Source: Planctomycetaceae bacterium (GTDB taxonomy: Bacteria > Planctomycetota > UBA8742 > UBA2392 > JABWBM01). Taken from it: a DNA stretch of 43,956 nt. The notes beneath the pieces are model-generated. The model saw only the letters and a program-made list of their open reading frames with translations, did not search any database and was not told the origin of the DNA. This document shows, in pieces, positions 33,268 to 42,000 of the stretch. The first letter of the stretch is position 1; each line of letters opens with the position of its first letter. The position numbers and the translations under genes were made by a program. Location: positions 1 to 43,956 of the forward strand of contig JABWBM010000029.1 of NCBI GenBank assembly GCA_013360495.1. The letters run 5' to 3'.

Positions 33268-33596
33268 AATTCAATCCAGAGTTGTTAACGGTAGAAAAAG
33301 GACGACGGCTTTTTTACCACGGAGAAGACGGGGCAACAGGGGGAAAGGCGAGGAATTTGCACAAGGCCAATCCGCGTCTCTACGTCACGTGCAAAGTCCT
33401 CGTTTCTTGCGTAGCGTCACGCCGCCGCCTGCCCCCGCGAAGGCGGGGGGCGTGACGGACCTACCATTGATAGTGCAAGACTACAAGAAAAAGCGACTTT
33501 GCACGTAACGTGCCCGCGCCTCCCGTAGCCTTGACCGCGTTCACGGGATGACTAGGCTACCCGGCGCAAGCTTTCCCCCTTTAAGAAAGACCAACC
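33268..33596. other. Divergent spacer with an inverted-repeat element
   Basis: No gene is supported. It holds the inverted-repeat element at 33384-33510 and the promoters of the exonuclease (minus) and lipoprotein (plus) genes. Confidence 0.6.
33384..33510. repeat. Inverted-repeat element with imperfect 27-bp arms and a GTAGCGTCACGC core
   Basis: The arm from 33384 (CGTCACGTGCAAAGTC...TTTCTTG) is matched in reverse complement at about 33484-33510 with a few mismatches, perfect over ACGTGCAAAGTC. The core is GTAGCGTCACGCC...GGGGCGTGACGG and contains a GCCCCCGC/GCGGGGGC hairpin. Confidence 0.55.
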
Positions 33597-34025
33597 ATGA
33601 AACCCATATATATCGCGCTCTTGGCGTGCATCCTCGCCGCCTGTGGAACCAACGGGGTGAATACCAACACCGCGTCGAACGCCCCCGCCCAGCAGCCGCC
33701 CGCAAACCCCCTCGCCACGTCGAGCGCCGACGCCGCCAAGTACCATGGCCAGATCGTTACGCTGCGCGGCGCGTTCGACCGGGGGGCCGAGCCCGGCGTT
33801 CGTGGCCGCTACGCTTCCATTGCCGGCGTATTCTTGGGCGATGGCGTTCCTGTGGAAAACCACGATGAATGGGTGGAGAAGGCCAACGGCAAGACGGTCG
33901 AGGCCGTCGGACGCATCATCAAGTCGACGCCAAGCGAATACGACCCGGACAGGCCCGAATTCACGCGCCAATGGATCGTGGCGCCTCACCTGATCGACAT
34001 CACCGCCATCAAAATCGTGGAATGA
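33597..34025 (+). CDS. Lipoprotein with OB-fold-like domain
   Basis: The 142-residue product starts with a lipoprotein signal (MKPIYIALLACILAACGT; lipobox LAAC, Cys16). A Pro/Ala-rich spacer (APAQQPPANP) leads to a small beta-rich domain, KYHGQIVTLRGAFDRG...VEAVGRIIKSTPSEYDPDRPEFTRQWIVAPHLIDITAIKIVE, that resembles OB-fold lipoproteins. The ATG follows TAAGAAAGACC. The next gene is another lipoprotein on the same strand 173 bases later. Function unknown; binding of a ligand or cell-wall attachment is possible. Confidence 0.7.
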   Translation: MKPIYIALLACILAACGTNGVNTNTASNAPAQQPPANPLATSSADAAKYHGQIVTLRGAFDRGAEPGVRGRYASIAGVFLGDGVPVENHDEWVEKANGKTVEAVGRIIKSTPSEYDPDRPEFTRQWIVAPHLIDITAIKIVE

Positions 34026-34198
34026 GTCCAACCCAACCGTTTCGAGCCGGAGAAGGCGTTGATCCTCCGCCGCATTCTGGTGGGAATTCAGGCCTTTTTC
34101 CATTCAGCCCCCACCCCGTCCCGCCGATCAGACGATGGATACGGGCGCGCGCCCGTAGACAACCTTTGGCGGAACTTTGAGGGACAGGAGAATATTCG

Positions 34199-34957
34199 AT
34201 GAACCGGATTGGATTGTTAGCACTTGCCTCGGTCGCGGCCACGCTCGGAATCGGTTGCGTGAGCACGACCGCCCATGACCACCTTGTCGAACGTGTCAAC
34301 AACGAACAAGATCTTAACACCGCGATGAGAGAAGAATTGCTGCGCGTACAGAATCAGCTCGCCGATGCCGATAGGCAAATTCTCGAATATCAGGAAGCTC
34401 TCAAGGCTGCTCAAGCCAAGCCTGCCGACACCTCGCTCGACGTCAGCGCACTCGACGCCCTGATGGCAGAGATCCGCAAGGAATTGGGTGGCACGACGGG
34501 TGGCTGGGACCTCGCCTCCAACGGCGCCGTCGGCACGCGCCTCGACGACAACAACGAATTGCTCTTCAAGTCGGGAAGCTGGACGCTCAACGACACCGCA
34601 AAGAAGAGCCTCGACAAGATCGCCGGCGACATCAAGAAGTTCCTCGAAGGCCGCCCCGATTTCGTCGTGCGCATCGACGGCCACACCGACTCCGACCCGA
34701 TCAAGAGCCTCAAGAAAGAGGGCATTGAGAGCAACCTCGAGCTTTCCTTCAACCGCGCCAACGCCGTGCTCAAGCACCTTGTTGCTGCCGGCGTTCCGGA
34801 AGCGCGCTGCTCGGTGATGACCTTTGGCGAACACCGCCCGGTGGCCAAGGAAAAGAAGAACAACCGCCGCGTGGAGATCTGGGTCTCGACGCCTGAAGGC
34901 TTTAGCTATAGCAAGAGCATGGCTGAAGGTGGCTCAAGCACCGTCAGCAGCAAGTAG
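34199..34957 (+). CDS. OmpA-family peptidoglycan-binding lipoprotein
   Basis: The 252-residue product has a lipoprotein signal (MNRIGLLALASVAATLGIGC, Cys20), a coiled coil (about 30-75: RVNNEQDLNTAMREELLRVQNQLADADRQILEYQEALKAA) and a C-terminal OmpA domain (about 120-235). The latter has LLFKSGSWTLNDTAKKSL, the peptidoglycan-contact motif VRIDGHTDSDPI, the LSFNRANAVLKHL helix and KKNNRRVEIWV. It tethers the outer membrane to peptidoglycan, like Pal. A strong AGGAG lies eight bases before the ATG. It is closed by a terminator at 34984. Confidence 0.93.
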   Translation: MNRIGLLALASVAATLGIGCVSTTAHDHLVERVNNEQDLNTAMREELLRVQNQLADADRQILEYQEALKAAQAKPADTSLDVSALDALMAEIRKELGGTTGGWDLASNGAVGTRLDDNNELLFKSGSWTLNDTAKKSLDKIAGDIKKFLEGRPDFVVRIDGHTDSDPIKSLKKEGIESNLELSFNRANAVLKHLVAAGVPEARCSVMTFGEHRPVAKEKKNNRRVEIWVSTPEGFSYSKSMAEGGSSTVSSK

Positions 34958-34983
34958 TATTTCCCCTCTCCGCCAGAGTGAAG

Positions 34984-35016
34984 AAGGCCGCCTATCCGGG
35001 CGGCCTTCGGCGTTTT
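34984..35016 (+). terminator. Rho-independent terminator after the OmpA-family gene
   Basis: AAGGCCGCC (34984-34992) pairs with GGCGGCCTT (34999-35007), followed by CGGCGTTTTAG. It also lies just before the convergent gene ending at 35021 and could serve both. Confidence 0.85.
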
Positions 35017-35020
35017 AGGA

Positions 35021-35497
35021 CTACTTCGCGTAGCTTGAAAGCAGTAATTCAAGATTGATGGCCAGCAGCTTCTGCCAGCCTTTGAGCATGGCAGCCAACT
35101 TCACGGGGTCATCCTTCACCGTCGAGGCCAACACTTCAGAGATCCAGCTTCCGATCACGCCGACCGTGGCGATGAACGCTGACGCAGGAGGCCGCGGGTT
35201 GACGCGGTCGGGCATGCCCGCCACGAAGGTGCAATATTCATCGCTGAAGTTCCCTGCCGACGACTTCATCACGAAGTCCGAGAGCTGCACGCCGAAGCTC
35301 GCCGATGCGTCAGGATCGTCGCCGAAGAGATGCTCTTCGCCTGCACCCTTGAGCAGATTGTTCTGCACCGCAGCCATCAATGAGCCGATATTACCGACGA
35401 GAATCATCATGCTCGCCTGCACGGCCGCAACGTCCGCGTCGGTATAACCAAGCACGGCCTTCATAGCTGCTGCGCGTTGTGATGGTGTCTGTGCCAT
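35021..35497 (-). CDS. Protoglobin-like single-domain protein lacking the proximal histidine
   Basis: The 158-residue helical protein follows the layout of the protoglobin/globin-sensor fold: LGYTDADVAAVQASM, NNLLKGAGEEHLFGDDPDASASFGVQLSDFVMKSSAGNFSDEY, FVAGMPDRVNPRPPASAFIATVGVIGSWI and the final helix LKGWQKLLAINLELLLSSY. Protoglobins have G-x-x-H-x-R-I-G-L-P-P at the heme-binding F helix; here the aligned segment is GMPDRVNPRPP with Asp97 at the His place, so it probably does not bind heme in the usual way. Start at ATG 35497; the frame extends upstream to 35659 but the extra part is repeat-derived. Assignment rests on pattern only. Confidence 0.45.
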   Translation of the reverse strand: MAQTPSQRAAAMKAVLGYTDADVAAVQASMMILVGNIGSLMAAVQNNLLKGAGEEHLFGDDPDASASFGVQLSDFVMKSSAGNFSDEYCTFVAGMPDRVNPRPPASAFIATVGVIGSWISEVLASTVKDDPVKLAAMLKGWQKLLAINLELLLSSYAK

Positions 35498-36037
35498 GGG
35501 ACTGCGGATACTATGTCTGTCCGCCCCCTCGCGCCACGCTTGATCGTCGGTGCATGCGACGTGCCTCGGAGACCCGAACGACACGGAGCGCAAAACTCCC
35601 AGCGAGCGGCGCGTGCTTCGCGACCGAGAGTAATCATAAAATGCAGATTGGACTGCCAATCGTCATGCCCGCGTAGGCGGGCATCCAGTCTTCTCTTTGG
35701 CTCTGATTCCCGCGGGAATGACGGGCCCGAAATCCCGGTCGATCGCCCGAGCGAATTCGATGCGGCAAGCAGGCGTGAAATATTTTCCTTCGACCAACCT
35801 GTCGCGGCGTCATGTTATCATGTTCGATTTGCTATCACGGTGACAAGTTTTCGGATCGTTTTTGCTCCAAAAATCAATTTGTTCGATCGAGCATAATTTC
35901 CTTAAAAGTTTTTTCTGTGCATATCTTGATCTTCATCACAACGAAGCCATTATCCCGCCCTGTTGGGTAAACCTTGGCTATGGGGTGGGTGGTACTCCCC
36001 GAATTATTTTTGACGACTTCGCTGCAGGAGCGTTCCC
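35498..36037. other. Spacer with REP-like palindrome and A/T-rich promoter region of the giant gene
   Basis: No gene is supported. A REP-like palindrome, ATGCCCGC-GTAG-GCGGGCAT, lies at 35665-35684. From about 35780 the sequence is notably A/T-rich, as expected for the promoter of the gene at 36038, but I cannot fix -35/-10 elements. Confidence 0.5.
35665..35684. repeat. REP-like palindrome
   Basis: ATGCCCGC-GTAG-GCGGGCAT followed by CCAG; same class as the palindromes at 10367 and 18772. Confidence 0.6.
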
Positions 36038-39000
36038 ATGCGTTCACGTATCGCGCTGTGCCTCGTTACGTTTGTATCTATTTCACTCAATGTGCTGATC
36101 GCGCAGACGGTTGATAGCGTCCGTGATATCGACGGCGCGACGCCCGCCGGTCTTGGCGGCACATGGAATGTCGAAGGCGACGCGCGCGCGTCGTGCGTGG
36201 TGGGGGATGTGCTCTACCTCGGCGGCTGTTTCACCAAGGTGAACGGCATCGCGTGCAAGAACCTCGCGACGATCAACTTGAAGACCAAGGTCGTTTCAAG
36301 CTGGTGCTCGCATGTGGACGGTGAGGTGTATGCGCTGGCATCCGACGGCGAGAAGATTTTCGTCGGCGGAAAATTCGCGTGTTCCTTTAACACAGGCGGT
36401 GGCGACGCTGCCACCGTCGTCAAGCGCAACAATTTGATCGCTCTTAATAAGGATGGCACAGCCGACCTGCGCTGCCCGGGCGTGGGCGGCGAGGTGAAGG
36501 CGCTCACATGCGCGGGCGGCATTCTCTATGTCGGTGGAAGCTTTCGCCGCGTGGGGAACCAGCCGCGGCAAAATATCGCGTCGATGAAGTGCTCGGGCGA
36601 TGCGAGCGAGGTGATGAAGGTGACGGAGTGGGCGCCCGCCGTTGACGGCGCGGTGCATGCCATCGCCGTGGACGATGAGAGCGGCGACATCTTCATCGGC
36701 GGCGCGTTCGACGCGGTGAATGGTCAGGCGTGCGGGAAGATGGCGGGCTTTACGGCGAGCGGCGCGTGCAAAACCTGGGATCCACAGTTCGACGGCAATG
36801 TGCATGCGATCTGCTTTGGCGGCGATGGCGAGAAGCGCGCGCTCTACACCGGCGGCGAGTTCACCCATGCGCGCGGAAAAGAACGCAATCGCCTTGCGGC
36901 ATTCGTCCCGGGCGAGGAGCGGAGCGGCTGGGCATTGTCGGAATGGAATGTCGGCGCCGATGGCCCGGTGTACGCGCTCGATACATATGAAGACGGCGTC
37001 GCTATCGGCGGCGATTTCGACGAACTCGGCGGCGAGCCTGTGGAAAACGCCGGCATGGCGCAAGGCGCCTCTTATGGTTCCTCGGCTGCGACGTCGTCGC
37101 CCTTCGCGCCGACAACACTGCCGCCACCGGTTGTTCCTCCGACGGTTTCGTCGCTGGTCATCATCCCCGGCGGCACGATTATCATTGCCGGCGGGCCGAC
37201 CGTAATCGCAGTGAGGGTCATCGTATACCCCTTCGGGAAAATCCTGCGGGTTCGACTGAATTCTCCGACGGGGCCGATTCTCGTCTTTAACGCAACGCAG
37301 GATTTCGGCACGCTCAACATTGGACAGACGTCGGCGCCGAGACGTTACTACCTCGTCAACGAGTCCATCTCGAACCAGAACATCAATGTTTCGAATCTTA
37401 TCAAGAACGGTACGAACCCCGGCGATTTCATTTTGAATACAGGAACGTTCGGCACAGGCGGCGTCATTCCCTGGCAGCAGAACAGGTGGTTCGAAATCTC
37501 CTTCGCACCGACGGTCTCCGGTTTCCGAGAGGCCAATGTTCAGTTCACCCACGACGCATTCACGCCGTCATCGCCGTTCAAAATTCATCCGGTGGGGACG
37601 GGGGCTGGAACTTCGGGAAACATAGTCGTTCATGAAACCTCTCCCACAGGAACGATCGTCGTCAATGACTCTCCGCCGGCCAACGGGCGCATCATCGACA
37701 ACATTCCCGTCGGGACGTCGAGCGCCCCACTGCGCCTGTATATTGTGAATAGTGGCGCCACAACGCTTGGCGCATGGGGCTTGCAACTGTCGGGCTCAAC
37801 CCAATTTTCACTGAACTCGGGCACCTTTGGTGGAGACATTCCCCCCGGCCAGAACAAGTGGGTAGAAGTGACGTTCAGTCCGATCAATACCATAACGCAG
37901 ACGGCAACTGTACAGTTCTTCCACAGCGCGGGGAACACATCGTCGCCGTTCAAGATCAATCTTTCAGGGACGGGCATCATACCGAACCCGGGATTAGTGG
38001 TAACGAGCGATGAAACCAATCCGCCAACCGTCATTCCCTACAACGCACCCGCGACGGGCGGACGGGATTTCGGCCAGTGGGCGATCAACATGGGCTCGAC
38101 GCCCTCGGTCACTTTCACCATAACGAATGACGGCACTGGAACGACGACGGTGGGCGTGCCTGCAATCAATGGGGGCAGTGCGGAGTTTCTTATCTCAGCG
38201 CAATCGTTCCCGGCGACGCTTGCGCCAGGCCAAAGCGCATCGTTTACGATCAGATTTCATCCTTGCGACCCGACGCCGGTGCTGACCAAGTCGGTGGAGT
38301 TCACGCACAACGCCACGAATATCGCTCCTTCGCCTTTCAAATTCGCGGTGAGTGGTCAGGGTGTATCGCCAACGGGCGGGGCCGGCGGCCTTCCATCGAG
38401 CTTCTTTTCGACATTTTCAACCACGTCGGCAGGTGGGGAGCTTGGCACACACGTGATTAAAAGGGTCGGCGATATCATTTACGTCGGAGGGAATTTTGGG
38501 GGAACGAATAATCTGTTCGCCCTTGACGTTTGCGCAGGCGGACTTCCGGGTTGGACATCACCGTCGATTGACGGCCCTGTATACGATCTTGTGGTCTTTA
38601 ATGGCCGCGTCTATTTCTGCGGGAGTTTCTTATGGATCAACGGCGAACTCTCTCCGAATCTCGCGTGCGTCGACGCAAACACCGGCGCTTTCGTTCCATG
38701 GATAGATACGGGCACATTGCTGATTTTAGGCGGCGGTGCCGGCGGGACGACGATCTCCTCGTTAACAGCTTCCGGATCGTATATTTATGCTGGTGGACAA
38801 TTTCGTTGGACAATTCCTAACTCCGGAATTTTCTGGGATGGTTTGCTTAAGGTGGATGCTAATACTGGTATTCCGGATTTGAATTTTCCATCAATGCCCT
38901 CGCCATCGTTAGGAAATTGGGTTAACGCCATGACGTTAAGCCCATCCGCGACAGAGTTATTCATCACCGGACGTTTCAATATTGTTGGTACCACACCAAG

Positions 39001-42000
39001 ACAAAACCTCGCAAAAATCACGCTCTCCACCAATGCCGTCAGTACGACCTTTCCGGAAATCATGACCGGCGGCGAAGGCTTTGCGGTTTCCTATCTCAAT
39101 GGAAAAATCTACGTCGGTGGAACATTTACGGATGTCACCGGCCCTGTTGACCCGAGCGGACTCATAAAAATCGACCCCGCCACTGACACCGTCGAAAACT
39201 GGAACGCGAATCTCGGTGGAATGCAGACGGTCAAAGCGATTAGACGACAAAGCGGGATGATCTTTATTGGCGGCGATTTCGATTCCGTGGGCGGGCTGTC
39301 CCGACTCAATCTCGCAGCGGTGGACGAAATCGACGCATCGCCGGAATACTGGAATCCGGAAGCCACCGGCGGCGCGGTCAACGCGCTTGAATTCGGGAAT
39401 GCAGCGCTTTTTGGCGGTGGACACTTCACCGACATCAATCAGAATGGTCCCGGTGGTCTTGCAAGATTTCCGTTTCTTTACCCCATAGACCAGCACGTCT
39501 ACGAAGATACCGCGACAGATCCAGAGATAGTCAATGGAGCGATGCCAGCGAACGGCCGCGTCTTTGGGACTTGGAGTCTTGACGATGGCCCGACCCCAGC
39601 ACTCGCTATCGTGGTGAAGAATGAAGGGCTAGGAAAACTCGGGTTAAGTATGCCAATCATCGAATCGGGGGACGCGGCAGATTTCGTTCTCGATACGACC
39701 AGTTTCCCGCAGTTTCTTAATCCGAAATCTTCGGCGTCGTTCACGTTAGCGTTCGATCCACAGTCCGCTGGCTCCAAGCTTATCACCGTTCGTTTTGATT
39801 TCGGTGATTATAACAATCTTTCACCATTTACCTTCCAAGCGAGCGGCACCGGAGCGCTGCCGACGATTCAGGTGACCGACGCCAGTATGAATGTAGTCGT
39901 CAACGGGAGCGCCCCTGTCGGCGATCGCGATTTCGGCGATGTCAATGTCGGTTCGCCTTTCTCTCAGACCATGATCACGATTAAAAATACCGGAACCGTT
40001 CCGTTGCAGCTTGGCGATCCCCAGTTGGATGGCGGAGACACAGACGATTTCGGTATTAATCTATTCGGATTCCAGACGCCGCTTGATCCATCGGATATAG
40101 CGGTATTTTTCATGAATTTTGATCCTCAAACGGTAGGCGCGAAGCTCGTCCAAGTTACATTCACGCACAATGCTTCCAACACGACGACGCCTTTCCGCGT
40201 GCTCTTCGGCGGCAACGGTATCGGTCCCGCGGTTCCCACACTCAACACCATTGGCAACAAAACAACTTCGGAAAATACGCTGTTACAGTTCACTGCATCA
40301 GCCAACGATCCCGATTCGGGCGAGATTCTCCGCTACACAGCAGATGACGGCGCGGGCGGGCCGCTACCCGCAGGCGCCAGCATCAATGCTTACACCGGCA
40401 AATTCACCTGGACGCCCGATTTCAGCCAGGCGCAGGGCAGCCCATACACCGTGCGCGTAACCGTCACTGACTTTGGTGGCCTCTCGGATAGCGAATCGTT
40501 CACCATTTCCGTCAACAATGTGAATCAAGCACCGGTGATCAGTTCAAGCGGCAATCGTACCGTCATTGTCAATCAATTGCTGCAGTTTGACGTGACGGCG
40601 AGCGACGCCGATCCAGGCAACGCTCTCACGTTCTTTTTTAGCAACTTGCCCTCAGGCGCAAGCTTCACGCAAACCGGACCAACGTCAGCGCAGTTTTCGT
40701 GGACTCCCATCGCCGGGCAGGTTGGTGTTTACAGCTATGTCGGTTTGAGCGTTACCGATGACGATCTGTCATCGCCGCTCGATGACACCGACATCATCGC
40801 CATCACCGTCACGACGACGCCGAGCACCGTGATCGCCGCGTCAGGCTCCGGCCAGACGGCCGCAGTGGGCGAGGACTTCACCTCCCCCCTGCGCGCGCAG
40901 GTGGTGAACGTTAACTGCGATCCCGTCGCGGGCGAAACCGTGACCTTCACCGTCACCGGCGGCGCTGCCAATTTTGCGGGGGCATCGTTCACTGCAGCCA
41001 TCACCGACCTCGGCGGCTATGCGACCGCTCCAAGCCTCACCGCGGGTCCTGCGGCAGGGGCGGTCACCGTGACCGCTTCCGTCTTCGGCGGCTCCAGCGA
41101 CGACTTCAATCTCGTGAGCGGTTCGGCCACGGGCGTCGCCGCGCGCGCGACGATCACCAGCGGCCCCGTCACCGTGGGCAGTCCGGTGAGCATCGCGTTG
41201 CAGGCCGTCGACGAGGGCGGCAACGACGTCACCGACTTTATTGCTACCGTTGACGTCGTCATCTCCGGCGCGGGGAACTTCACAGACGAGGTCACGTTCA
41301 TCGCCGCCGATAACGGCTTCAAGGCGCTGACCGGCTACGTCACCTTCCTCGTCAGCGGCAATCAGGAGATCGTGGTCACGCCTCAGTTCATCGGCGGCAT
41401 CGTGACTCAAACCGTCGTCCCCGTGTCAGTTTCCGGCGCGAGCACCATCCGCATTATCGAGGGCGGTGGCGAGGACGTGGCGCGTAATTCCGTGGCCGCC
41501 ACGTTGCCGCGCTATCAGGTGATCGATGCCTATGGCAACGCGGTTGCGGGCGCATCGGTGACGGCGCAGGTGATCGCGGGCGACGCGCAGTTCGCTGAGC
41601 GCGACACAGGCGGTCTCAATTTCCTTGGCACGTCCTACACCACGGCGGCAGATAACGACGGCATCCCGGAAGCGTTCTACATCTACGCCGAGGATGGCTA
41701 TGAGCCGATCGTCGTCGAGCTTTCCTGCCCGGGAACGTCGCCCGTCGAGATGGAGTTCACGCCGGTGGACGCGTTCCCCTCGCCTTACGGCCTGCGCGAT
41801 GGCGCGACGTCGACCATCAGCAGCACGTCCTTCGCGTGGTACAACGGCGCTGCATATGACTCGATCGAAGTCCTCGACCCCGACAGCGGTAACGTGATCG
41901 ATACGCTTGGCGGCTCGGCGGAGAGCTACGTCGCGGGTGGGCTCGAACCCAACGAGCCGGTCGCCATCTTCGTGCGAGGCGTGGTGGGCGGGGTTCCGTC

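Noticed and set aside
34023..34202. Open frame continuing 58 codons past the TGA of the lipoprotein gene up to the OmpA gene start
   Set aside because: The extension is Pro/Arg-rich with no recognisable domain, and an open stretch of this length is not rare in G+C-rich DNA.
35950..36010. GGGTAAACC...GGGTGGTACTCCCC region upstream of the giant gene as a riboswitch
   Set aside because: Only isolated fragments resemble a GEMM-type motif and I could not build the required stems.
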